In this document: one piece after another, positions 36,030-43,628 of the stretch
Numbering within the stretch: position 1 is the first letter of the stretch
Layout of the letters: each line of letters begins with the position of its first letter
NCBI RefSeq assembly: GCF_019704555.1
Contig: NZ_AP024745.1
Coordinates: forward strand, 3,480,501 to 3,544,500
Origin: Actinoplanes sp. L3-i22
Lineage (GTDB): Bacteria; Actinomycetota; Actinomycetes; Mycobacteriales; Micromonosporaceae
Length of the DNA: 64,000 bases
Direction: 5' to 3'
Position numbers and translations under genes: made by a program
The notes under the pieces: generated by a model
What the model was told of the DNA's origin: nothing
What the model saw: the letters and a program-made list of their open reading frames with translations, nothing else
Database searches by the model: none

Positions 36030-36914
36030 ATGGCCGATCCGGCGACCGACGCCTTCGTCGCGCATCGCAACCTGCTCTTCACGGTCGCCTATGAGATGCT
36101 CGGTTCCGCCGCGGACGCCGAGGACGTCCTCCAGGAGACCTGGCTCCGCTGGGTCGACATCGATCACGACCACATTCAAGACCCCAGGGCCTATTTGGTA
36201 CGGATCACCACCCGCCAGTCCCTGAACCGCCTCCGCACCGTGACCCGCCGCCGCGAGTCCTACGTCGGCCCCTGGCTCCCCGAGCCGATGCTGACCACCC
36301 CCGACGTAGCCGAGGACGTCGAGCTCGCGGAGAGCGTCTCGATAGCGTTGATGCTGGTCCTGGAGACCCTGTCGCCGACCGAGCGGGCGGTCTTCGTGCT
36401 CCGCGAGGCGTTCGACGTGCCGTACGGCGAGATCGCCGAGGCGGTCGGCAAGACGCCCGCCGCGGTCCGCCAGATCGCCCACCGTGCCCGCCTGCACGTG
36501 GACGAGCGCCGCCCCCGCACCCCGGTCCCGGCGAGCGAGGCCCGCGCCGTGCTGGACTCGTTCCGCCGCGCCCTGGACACCGGTGACCTGCAGCGACTGA
36601 TGGACGTGCTGGCCCCGGACCTGGTCCTGATCGCGGACGGCGGCGGCATCAAGCAGGCGTCGGTGCGCCCGGTGACCGGCGCGAACAAGGTGGCCCGGTA
36701 CCTGCTCGGCGGGATCGGCAAGACGGTCGAGACGGTCACCGTCGAGATCGTCCTGGCCAACGGCCACCCGGCGCTGCTGCTGCGGCTGAACGGCGAGCTC
36801 GACGGCATCCTGGCGGTCCGGGTGGAGGCGGGCCGGATCGCCGGGATGTACTACGTCCGGAACCCGGAGAAGCTCTCCCACGCGCGGGCCGCGACGCCAC
36901 TCAGCCGCCGGTGA
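36030..36914 (+). CDS. sigJ: ECF41-type RNA polymerase sigma factor, SigJ-like
   Basis: A 294-residue sigma factor. Sigma2 (residues about 8-75) and sigma4 (about 105-165, LSPTERAVFVLREAFDVPYGEIAE) are followed by a SnoaL-like C-terminal domain of about 120 residues that defines ECF41. Family motifs are kept: WLPEP after sigma2, DGGG and NPEKL (usual form NPDKL). In ECF41 the C-terminal domain acts as a built-in anti-sigma element, and no separate anti-sigma gene is present here. GAAAGGA precedes the ATG at 36030. It is probably cotranscribed with doxX from the ECF41-type promoter. Confidence 0.92.
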   Translation: MADPATDAFVAHRNLLFTVAYEMLGSAADAEDVLQETWLRWVDIDHDHIQDPRAYLVRITTRQSLNRLRTVTRRRESYVGPWLPEPMLTTPDVAEDVELAESVSIALMLVLETLSPTERAVFVLREAFDVPYGEIAEAVGKTPAAVRQIAHRARLHVDERRPRTPVPASEARAVLDSFRRALDTGDLQRLMDVLAPDLVLIADGGGIKQASVRPVTGANKVARYLLGGIGKTVETVTVEIVLANGHPALLLRLNGELDGILAVRVEAGRIAGMYYVRNPEKLSHARAATPLSRR

Positions 36915-36995
36915 ACGCGACGCCGCCCAGCAGCCGCCGCCCAGCCGACGCGGCCCAGCCGACGCCGCCCAGCTGAAGCCGCTCAGCCGCCGGTG
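36900..36995. repeat. degenerate repeat between convergent stops
   Basis: CTCAGCCGCCGGTG occurs exactly at 36900-36913 and 36982-36995, at the 3' end of sigJ and across the stop of the minus-strand gene. Between them lie about five degenerate 14-bp units of the type CGACGCCGCCCAGC. Confidence 0.75.
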
Positions 36996-37354
36996 GTCAG
37001 CCGGCTCTCCAGCTCCTCGGGGGCGCGCATCCGCCAGGCGTCGGTGATCAGCTCGGCGAGCCGGCCGACGGTGACCGGCGGCAGGCGGAGCATGACCAGC
37101 GGCAGGCCGTCGTAGCCCGGCGTGGTGAAGAACAGCTCCGGCTCGCCGAGCACCAGGGCCTGCTTCTCCGCCTCGTCGCCGACGTAGAGCACCGCGACGT
37201 CGGTGCGGATCACCCGCGGCTTGCCGGGCACGCGCTCCGGGTACGACCAGACGAAGCCCTTGTTCGCCACCCGGAAGTCGAAGCCGTCGCTCTCGATCTC
37301 GGCCACCTCCGGGAGCGCCAGGGCGAGCCGGCGTACGTCGTCCGCGTCAGCCAT
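36983..37354 (-). CDS. MmcQ/YjbR-family protein
   Basis: A 123-residue protein of the MmcQ/YjbR (CyaY-like fold) family: ALALPEVAEIESDGFDFRVANKGFVW, then PELFFTTPGYDGLPLVMLRLPPV and LITDAWRMRAPE at the end. Family members may bind DNA; no enzymatic role is proven. The ATG at 37354 has TAGGCT 6 nt upstream on its strand and no Shine-Dalgarno sequence, so it is probably leaderless. Its stop codon is inside a repeat shared with the end of sigJ. Confidence 0.93.
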   Translation of the reverse strand: MADADDVRRLALALPEVAEIESDGFDFRVANKGFVWSYPERVPGKPRVIRTDVAVLYVGDEAEKQALVLGEPELFFTTPGYDGLPLVMLRLPPVTVGRLAELITDAWRMRAPEELESRLTTGG

Positions 37355-37363
37355 ACCGCGAGC

Positions 37364-38131
37364 CTAGCGACCCGGTATGACAACTTCGACGAGCCGCGAC
37401 TGATCGTTCACGGCGTTCCCGGCAAGCGTGACGATCCGCACCCCCGTCGTCCGCCGCGGCGCGAAGACCGACATTTTCCGATCAAGAGCATTTTCCCGTA
37501 CGGACGTGACCGTCACCCAGCCACCCGGAAGAGCGACCTGCACGTCCCAGTCCCGCAACCCCCGGTCCCGGGTCGTGACGACCTCCACCCGGCTGATCGT
37601 GTGCGGCGCCGGCCAGTCCAGTTGCCACCAGTCCGGCCAGCGCTTGCCGGTGGCGTCGGTCCACATCGTGCCGGCGTCGCCGTCGACCGCGGCGCACGCG
37701 GAGCCACCGGCCCGGGCCGACGACGCGGTGACCGTCGACGCGAGCCGGATCAGTCCGGCGCCCGCGGGCGGGTCGGTGACCGTGACCGGCACGTCGACCG
37801 TCTCGCCACGGCTGGCCACGGTCAGGTGGTACGTGCCGGGACGCGTCCCGGTCGGCGCGGTGACCGCGACGGGGACGCTGCGGGTGTAGCCGGGCGGCAG
37901 CCAGGTGGCGATCAGGCTCCGCGGGAGGTGCAGCTCGGCGGGCGCGGTCAGGGTCCCGTACGCGTAAATCGGGTTGGGGGTGGGGTTTTTGAGGTTGATC
38001 GTGACGTCGCGACCGTTGCACTGCCCGGTCATGATCGCCGGCGTGGGCGGCTCGACGGTCAGCCCGCCGGTGGGCGGCGGGGACGGCGGGCCGCCGGGCA
38101 GGACCAGCAGGAGCGCGGCGAGCCGGATCAT
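37364..38131 (-). CDS. exported F5/8 type C (discoidin) domain protein
   Basis: A 255-residue protein. A short hydrophobic N terminus (MIRLAALLLVLPGG) acts as signal peptide. Residues about 25-125 form an Ig-like beta domain (TGTRPGTYHLTVAS). Residues about 130-255 form an F5/8C carbohydrate-binding domain: STVTASSARAGGSACAAVDGD, TMWTDATGKRWPDWWQLDW and ISRVEVVTTRDRGLRDWDV. It overlaps the phoD stop by ATGA, so it is coupled to the phosphatase and may anchor it to glycans or the cell wall (inference). Confidence 0.85.
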   Translation of the reverse strand: MIRLAALLLVLPGGPPSPPPTGGLTVEPPTPAIMTGQCNGRDVTINLKNPTPNPIYAYGTLTAPAELHLPRSLIATWLPPGYTRSVPVAVTAPTGTRPGTYHLTVASRGETVDVPVTVTDPPAGAGLIRLASTVTASSARAGGSACAAVDGDAGTMWTDATGKRWPDWWQLDWPAPHTISRVEVVTTRDRGLRDWDVQVALPGGWVTVTSVRENALDRKMSVFAPRRTTGVRIVTLAGNAVNDQSRLVEVVIPGR

Positions 38132-39660
38132 GCCGGCACCAGGCCCGGCCGGGTCCGCTCGGAGACGAACGACGCCCGCGTCGAGATCGTCCCGCCGTGC
38201 CGGGTGACCTGCGACATCACCCGGTAGTCGGCGCGCAGGGCATCGCGCCCGAGCGTGCACCGGACGTAGCCGCGCTGCCCGTTCGCGAGGCGCAGGTGCG
38301 GGTTGTACCGGCGCTGCAGGTCGAGCTGCGGGGTGGTGTCGGCGCCGTCGCCGCCGCTGGAGATCGACGTGCCGACCAGCTCGACCGCGACCGCCGCGGT
38401 CTCCGGCCGGCCGAAGTCGGGTCGCAGGTCCGCCGCGTAGTGGTAGTGGATGTCGCCGGAGATCACCACGGTTCCCGGCATCCGGGCGGCGGTTTCCAGA
38501 ATGCGGCCGCGGTCGACGGTGTAGCCGTCCCACTTGTCCATGTCGAGGCGGTTGGCCGGACCGCCGTACCTGCACTCGGCCATCATGATCTGCTGCGCCA
38601 GGATGTTCCAGCGCGCCTCGGACCGGCCCATCCGGTCGAGCAGCCAGTCGCGCTGGCCGGCGCCGAGCAGGGTGCGATCCGGGTCGTTCCGGGCGTCGCA
38701 GCCGGCCCGAAGGTTGTCGCCGCAGGCCTGATCGGTCCGGTACTGCCGGGTGTCCAGGACGTAGGCGTGGGCCAGGTCCCCGAAGCGGAACCGGCGGTAC
38801 AGCGACATGTCCGGCCCGATCGGCTGCCGGGGCCGGCGCAGCGGCTGGTTCTCCCAGTAGGCGCGATAGGCGTTCGCCCGGCGAACCAGAAAATCCGGCG
38901 ACGGTACGGTCGCCGCCCGCGGCACCCCGTCCGCGTAGTTGTCCTGGACCTCATGGTCGTCCCAGGTCAGCACCCAGGGGAACGCCGCGTGGGCGGCCTG
39001 CAGGTCGGGATCGGTGCGGTAGAGCGCGTACCGCATCCGGTACAGGTCGAGCGTGTCGGTCTCCAGCTCGAACGTGTCCGGCAGCCGGAGCGCGGGATCC
39101 ATCCGGTTCCCGCCGGCGCTGGTGATCGCGCCCTCGTAGATGTAGTCGCCGAGGAAGAACACCACGTCGAGGTCCTCCGCCGCGAGGTGCCGCCACGCGT
39201 CGTAGTACCCGTCGCCGTACGCCTGGCAGGACGCGATCGCGAACCGCAGCGCGTCGGGGGACGCCGCCCGGCCCGGCGCGGTGCGGGTCCGGCCGACCGG
39301 GCTCAGGTGCCCCTGGCTGCGGAACCGGTAGAAGTAGTCGCGGCCCGGGCGCAGGCCCTGGACGTCCACGTGCACCGAGTGGCCGTACTCCGGCGCGGCC
39401 GTGGCGGTGCCGGACCGGACCACCCGGGTGAACCGCTCGTCGTCGGCAACCTGCCACCGCACCGGGAACCGGACCGCCGGCAGGCCGCCGGCCGGCTCCA
39501 GGGGCTGCGGCGCCAGCCGGGTCCAGAGCAGCACGCCGTCCGGCAGCGGATCCCCGGAGGCGACGCCGAGCGTGAACGGGTCGCCGGTCCGCGGGGCGGG
39601 GATCGCTCCGATCAGCGCGGTGCCGCCGAGCGCGAACAGCCGCCGTCGAGTGACCCGCAC
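38128..39660 (-). CDS. phoD: Tat-exported alkaline phosphatase D
   Basis: A 510-residue PhoD phosphatase/phosphodiesterase releasing phosphate from organic phosphates outside the cell. The N terminus RVTRRRLFALGG is a twin-arginine signal. The N-terminal Ig-like PhoD_N domain spans residues about 28-135 (TLGVASGDPLPDGVLLWTR). The metallo core has FAIASCQ, FFLGDYIYEG, TWDDHEVQDNYA and GDIHYHYAADL with metal ligands. GTG 39660 has GGAGG 7 nt upstream. A 210-bp region separates it from the divergent nuclease gene; no clear PHO box is seen there. Confidence 0.95.
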   Translation of the reverse strand: MRVTRRRLFALGGTALIGAIPAPRTGDPFTLGVASGDPLPDGVLLWTRLAPQPLEPAGGLPAVRFPVRWQVADDERFTRVVRSGTATAAPEYGHSVHVDVQGLRPGRDYFYRFRSQGHLSPVGRTRTAPGRAASPDALRFAIASCQAYGDGYYDAWRHLAAEDLDVVFFLGDYIYEGAITSAGGNRMDPALRLPDTFELETDTLDLYRMRYALYRTDPDLQAAHAAFPWVLTWDDHEVQDNYADGVPRAATVPSPDFLVRRANAYRAYWENQPLRRPRQPIGPDMSLYRRFRFGDLAHAYVLDTRQYRTDQACGDNLRAGCDARNDPDRTLLGAGQRDWLLDRMGRSEARWNILAQQIMMAECRYGGPANRLDMDKWDGYTVDRGRILETAARMPGTVVISGDIHYHYAADLRPDFGRPETAAVAVELVGTSISSGGDGADTTPQLDLQRRYNPHLRLANGQRGYVRCTLGRDALRADYRVMSQVTRHGGTISTRASFVSERTRPGLVPA

Positions 39661-39870
39661 GCCGTACCTCCAATGTCTTGATATTTCGGATAATGCTAGT
39701 GACCGCCGGGGGATTTATGCCGTTTGGTTAGCCCGTTGTACATGCGCTGGAAACCCCGGCGAATCGGTCTTCGCGCTCAGGCAACAAGAAGTTCACGGCA
39801 AAACCCATCCATGGATGTCGAATTCCCGTAATCCTTTGGTGTCCCGTTTCATCCCCGATGGGAGCACCAC

Positions 39871-40503
39871 ATGCGTACCGTCACCCGTCTCCTGGCCACG
39901 CTGGCGACCGCCGCGATCGCCGCCGGCCTGCTCGCGTCCCCGGCCCAGGCCACCCCGCCGAACATCCCCACCAAGGCCACCGCGCAGACCGAGCTGAACT
40001 CGCTCACCGTCGCCGCCGAGGCCAACGCGAGCACGTACGACCGGGACCTGTTCCCGCACTGGATCACCATCAGCGGCACCTGCAACACCCGCGAGACCGT
40101 CCTCAAGCGCGACGGCTCCAACGTGGTGGTCAGCTCGGCCTGCGCGGCGACCAGCGGTTCCTGGTTCTCGCCGTACGACGGCGCGACCTGGACCGCGGCG
40201 AGCGACCTGGACATCGACCACGTCGTCCCGCTCGCCGAGGCCTGGCGCTCCGGCGCCTCCGCGTGGACCACCGCCAAGCGGCAGAGCTTCGCGAACGACC
40301 TGACCCGCCCGCAGCTGATCGCGGTCACCGACAACGTCAACCAGTCCAAGAGCGACCAGGACCCGTCGACCTGGCAGCCGTCGGTGACGTCGTACCGGTG
40401 CACCTACGCCCGGATGTGGATCGCGGTCAAGTACTACTGGGCCCTGACCCTGCAGTCCACCGAGAAGACCGCGCTGCAGACCATGCTCAACACCTGCAGC
40501 TGA
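39871..40503 (+). CDS. secreted HNH nuclease (DUF1524-type)
   Basis: A 210-residue extracellular nuclease. Residues 1-27 form a signal peptide (LLATLATAAIAAGLLASPAQA). The mature protein has DIDHVVPLAEAWRSGASAW, the DHxxPL variant of the HNH/DUF1524 active site, and the later TDNVNQSKSDQDPSTWQP loop with conserved Asn and Lys. Two Cys pairs suggest disulphides. It should degrade external DNA. It is divergent from phoD, so both could release nutrient phosphate from nucleic acids. A strong terminator follows the stop. Confidence 0.9.
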   Translation: MRTVTRLLATLATAAIAAGLLASPAQATPPNIPTKATAQTELNSLTVAAEANASTYDRDLFPHWITISGTCNTRETVLKRDGSNVVVSSACAATSGSWFSPYDGATWTAASDLDIDHVVPLAEAWRSGASAWTTAKRQSFANDLTRPQLIAVTDNVNQSKSDQDPSTWQPSVTSYRCTYARMWIAVKYYWALTLQSTEKTALQTMLNTCS

Positions 40504-40524
40504 CCGGTTCCGCTCGCGCTCCAC

Positions 40525-40557
40525 ACACGGCCGTCGCACTGCGTGCGGCGGCCGTGT
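40525..40557 (+). terminator. terminator of the secreted nuclease gene
   Basis: A 15-bp stem (ACACGGCCGTCGCAC and GTGCGGCGGCCGTGT, one G-U pair, loop TGC) starts 22 nt after the nuclease stop. It is one of the strongest hairpins in the window. It includes the GTG at 40543, the only start codon available near the 5' end of the next reading frame. Confidence 0.88.
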
Positions 40558-41196
40558 CACCAACTCGTCTCCCGGTACGGCGGGAGCGGCCCGGCCCGGG
40601 TAGGGTCCCGGCTCGCGAAGCGGGACTTCCTCGCCGCGATCGAGCGGTTCCGGACCGTCAGCTACCGGCTCGACGTCTCCGCCGACCTGACCGGGGGCCA
40701 GCGAATCCACGCGTCCGGCGCCCACGATCCGAAGGCGCGGCGGCTCACCCGGACCGTCGAGGCCTCCGGTCGCACGACGAACCTCGTCATCTCCGGCAAG
40801 GACATCTATGTCCGGGACGGCAAGGACGAGCGGTGGATCCACGCCGTCGGCGGCGGGTCGAACCCGTCCGGACTCGATGTGGACGACCCGAGCGGGCTGG
40901 CCGCCTTCGGGAAGGCGCTGAACTGGATCGACCCGGACGGGCCGCACGCGTTCAAGGGCGCCTTCGACCCGATGGCGCGGCGCATCCTGCCGGTCGGGGC
41001 GCCCAGCCTGACCGCCATCGGGATGGGGGGCGGCTCGTTCACCGCCACCACCGACGACGCGGGCAACCTCACCTCGGTCGTGGTCACCCTCAAGACGGTC
41101 ACCGGGACCTCGACGATGACCAGCAGGTTCAGCGATTTCGGCAAGCCGGTCAAGGTCACCGTGCCGAAGAACGCCGCGGAGGGCACGCTCTTCTGA
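40543..41196 (+). pseudogene. decayed paralogue of the next lipoprotein gene, N-terminal signal lost
   Basis: The frame encodes 217 residues whose last 190 are clearly paralogous to the lipoprotein at 41246: KRDFLAAIERFRTVSYRLDV against KDEFVAALGRFAKTTYRYTV, then SGAHDPKARRLTRTV, LPVGAPSLTAIG and SRFSDFGKPVKVT. The paralogue's signal peptide and lipobox are missing. The only start (GTG 40543) lies in the nuclease terminator hairpin and has no ribosome site. The body has no stop and is well biased, so decay is recent or expression depends on an unseen start. An intact cytoplasmic protein is the alternative. Confidence 0.6.
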
Positions 41197-41245
41197 GCCG
41201 CGCCGCGTATCGTATCGATGCTGATCATGGCGTTACGGGGGGACG

Positions 41246-41977
41246 ATGCACGTACCGAAAGCGCTGTTCCTGGGTCTTGCCCTTGCCGGTGTGCTCGGCG
41301 GGTGTGCCGAGCCGGTCCGGCGGCCGCCGGACACGTCGTATGCCGAGGCCAGCGCGGCCGCGGCGGCGCACGCCGTGACGAAGGACGAGTTCGTCGCGGC
41401 GCTGGGGCGGTTCGCGAAGACCACCTACCGGTACACCGTCGAGGGCAACGTCACCGCCGACCAGCGGATCGACGTGACCGGCGCGCACGACCCGGGAGCC
41501 GGCGCGCTCAGCCGGACCATCAAGGTCACCGACGGCGCGACGACCGGCACCCGCGAGCTGATCCTCGTCGACAAGGCGCTCTACCTGCGGACCTCCGAGC
41601 GGAAGAGGTGGGCGCGGGTCGACCCGGACACGTTCGACCCGAAGAGCGTCTTCTTCCTGGTGAACCCGGCGGACCCGAACGGGCTGGGCGACTTCGCGGA
41701 CGCGGTGGCCTGGGTGGAACAGACCGGGCCGGGCGCCTACGACGGCTCGTTCCGGGTGGCGAAGAAGGACGGCGGCGTCTTCATCCCGGTGGGCGCGCCG
41801 GCGCTGAGCCTGTCCGGATCGAGCGGCGCGCGGTTCACCGCGACGGCCGACACCGAGGGCAACGTCACGTCGATCGTGGTGATGCTCAGGACCTACACCG
41901 GCGACCTGACGCTGACCACCCGGTTCAGCGATTTCGGGAAGCCGGTCGTGGTCACCCGGCCGAAGGTCGCGGCCTGA
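41246..41977 (+). CDS. LppX/LolA-like lipoprotein
   Basis: A 243-residue lipoprotein with lipobox VLGGC (Cys20). The mature part has the alternating strand pattern of LppX/LolA-type half-barrels: FAKTTYRYTVEGNVTADQRIDVTG, LILVDKALYLRTSERKRWARV and a late LTTRFSDFGKPVVV. The ligand is probably hydrophobic, but no specific role is known. GGGGGGAC precedes the ATG. It forms a tandem pair with the damaged copy upstream; local identity suggests gene duplication. Confidence 0.82.
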   Translation: MHVPKALFLGLALAGVLGGCAEPVRRPPDTSYAEASAAAAAHAVTKDEFVAALGRFAKTTYRYTVEGNVTADQRIDVTGAHDPGAGALSRTIKVTDGATTGTRELILVDKALYLRTSERKRWARVDPDTFDPKSVFFLVNPADPNGLGDFADAVAWVEQTGPGAYDGSFRVAKKDGGVFIPVGAPALSLSGSSGARFTATADTEGNVTSIVVMLRTYTGDLTLTTRFSDFGKPVVVTRPKVAA

Positions 41978-42023
41978 CGCCTTTTGGAGGGGGCCCGGGC
42001 GGGCGGGTAGCGTTCGAGGGGAC

Positions 42024-42758
42024 ATGCCAGACCTCACGCACGCCCATCTGTCGCGTCGGAGGCTGGCACTCGTCTTCGGCGTCGTCCTCGCGATTCTCGC
42101 CGCGGTCAACGTCGCCGACAAGTTCGGTCCGCACCACACCGGGCTGGTCGCCGGGCCGGTCGTCGCGCTGGCCCTGGTCCTGATCGCCCGCGGGGCCGGC
42201 CTCACCTGGCACGACCTGGGCCTGTCCCGGCGGACGTTCCTGCCCGGCCTGAAGTACGCGCTGGGCGCCGTCGTGATCGTCGCGGTGGTCTACACGGCCG
42301 GCGCCGCGATCCCGGCCACCCGGGTCGCCTTCCACGACGTCCGTTACCACCTGCACCCCGGGGCCGCCCTGCTCACCGCGTTCGTGGTGGTGCCGCTGGG
42401 CACGGTCCTGCTGGAGGAGGTGGCGTTCCGCGGCGTCCTGCTCGGCCTGGTCAACCGGCACCGCGGCGCGACCTGGGCGAGCATCACGTCGTCGGTCCTC
42501 TTCGGGCTCTGGCACATCCTGCCGTCGCTGCGCCTGGCCCAGGTCAACGCGGCGGTCGGGGCGACCCTGGGGGTCGGCGCCACCGGCCGGGTGCTGGCGA
42601 TCCTCGGCGCGGTCGCCTTCACCGGGCTGGCCGGGCTGCTGCTCTGCGAGCTGCGCCGGCGGTCCGGCAGCCTGCTCGCGGCGGCGGCGCTGCACTGGGC
42701 CACGAACGGCCTGGGGCTGCTGATCGCCGCCGCGCTGGCCACCACCAGCTTCAGCTGA
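42024..42758 (+). CDS. CPBP-family intramembrane protease
   Basis: A 244-residue integral membrane protein with about seven or eight helices. The CPBP (CAAX protease/bacteriocin-processing) motifs are present: EEVAFRG with the catalytic Glu pair and Arg, FGLWHILPS, and HWATNGLG near the C terminus. It may process prenylated or peptide substrates or act as an immunity-type protein. A TAGCGT box lies 10 nt before the ATG with GAGGGG in between. The next small membrane gene follows by 26 bp. Confidence 0.92.
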   Translation: MPDLTHAHLSRRRLALVFGVVLAILAAVNVADKFGPHHTGLVAGPVVALALVLIARGAGLTWHDLGLSRRTFLPGLKYALGAVVIVAVVYTAGAAIPATRVAFHDVRYHLHPGAALLTAFVVVPLGTVLLEEVAFRGVLLGLVNRHRGATWASITSSVLFGLWHILPSLRLAQVNAAVGATLGVGATGRVLAILGAVAFTGLAGLLLCELRRRSGSLLAAAALHWATNGLGLLIAAALATTSFS

Positions 42759-42784
42759 CCACCCGCGGCGGTAGGGTCGGGGGC

Positions 42785-43084
42785 ATGCGTGTTCCCACCG
42801 CGGTGATCACCGCAGGCTCTCTCATCGGCGGGTGGCAGATCGCCCGCCGGACCGGTGTCCGGCCGCTCGGCGGGGCGGTGCTCGCCGCCGGGGGTGTGGT
42901 CGCGGGGCGGGAGTGGGCCCGGCGCACCAGCCCGGTCGTGACGGCGGCGCTGGCCGCGACGTATGTCGGCGCCTTCGGTCTTTCGCATCCCCTGGCCAAG
43001 CGGATCGGCTCGTGGCCGGCGGTCCTGGCGGTGTCGGCCGTGACCGCCGCCGCCTCCTATCTCGCCGCCGACCGGAAGCCCTGA
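42785..43084 (+). CDS. small membrane protein of unknown function
   Basis: A 99-residue protein with three hydrophobic segments (AVITAGSLIGGW, LGGAVLAAGGVVAG and AALAATYVGAFGL, then AVLAVSAVTAAASYLAA). It has basic loops and no catalytic motif. Orthologues of this type are common beside CPBP or reductase genes in actinomycetes, but I cannot name a family. TAGGGT lies 7 nt before the ATG with only CGGGGGC between, suggesting a leaderless mRNA. Confidence 0.72.
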   Translation: MRVPTAVITAGSLIGGWQIARRTGVRPLGGAVLAAGGVVAGREWARRTSPVVTAALAATYVGAFGLSHPLAKRIGSWPAVLAVSAVTAAASYLAADRKP

Positions 43085-43093
43085 GGCCCGGCC

Positions 43094-43588
43094 GTGCGGG
43101 AGACGCCGGAGGAGATCGCTGAGCTGCAGCGACTGCTGGATGCCTCGCTGAGCGGGGCGACCGCGCACCTGCGGTCGATCGTGGCCGAGCGGACCATCAC
43201 GGCCGAGCGGCTCGCCGGGGTGCTGACCGGGATGTGCGTGCTGTCGCTGGCCACCGTGACCGCGAAGGGGGAGCCGCGGATCAGTGCCGTCGACGGGCAC
43301 TTCCTGCACGGGTGCTGGGTCTTCGGGACGGCCCGGACCGCGGCGAAGGCCCGTCATCTGGCCGCCCGCCCGGCCGCCAGCGTGTCGCATCTGCGCGGCG
43401 AGGACCTGGGCGTCTTCGTGCACGGGACGGCCGAGGCGATCGATCTGACCGTCGAGACCGGTCTGCTGGACTACTTCAAGGGGTTCTACGGCGACGACGC
43501 GTTCGACTGGGTGAACGAGGTCGTCTACTTCCGGCTGCGCCCGCACTTCGTCACGGTCTACGCGCCGGACGTCACCGAACTCCAGTGA
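43094..43588 (+). CDS. pyridoxamine 5'-phosphate oxidase-fold protein
   Basis: A 164-residue flavin- or F420-binding split-barrel protein. The MCVLSLATVTAKGEPRISAVDGHFLHGCWVFGT segment and the later AKARHLAARPAASVSHL are typical of the PNPOx-like fold. The N-terminal 45 residues are helical. A redox role on an unknown small molecule is likely. GTG 43094 starts 9 nt after the preceding stop, so it is probably in one operon with the small membrane gene. Confidence 0.87.
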   Translation: MRETPEEIAELQRLLDASLSGATAHLRSIVAERTITAERLAGVLTGMCVLSLATVTAKGEPRISAVDGHFLHGCWVFGTARTAAKARHLAARPAASVSHLRGEDLGVFVHGTAEAIDLTVETGLLDYFKGFYGDDAFDWVNEVVYFRLRPHFVTVYAPDVTELQ

Positions 43589-43622
43589 CCGCGGCAGGGC
43601 CTGGGGGAATGCCCTGCCGCGG
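43589..43622. terminator. bidirectional terminator between the PNPOx-like and GH16 genes
   Basis: A perfect 12-bp stem (CCGCGGCAGGGC and GCCCTGCCGCGG, loop of 10) sits between the convergent stops, directly after the PNPOx-like stop and 6 nt before the GH16 stop. Confidence 0.87.
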
Positions 43623-43628
43623 ATCATC

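Noticed and set aside
39661..39870. PHO box between phoD and the nuclease gene
   Set aside because: Only single TTCAC motifs are found; no tandem 11-bp GTTCACC repeats.
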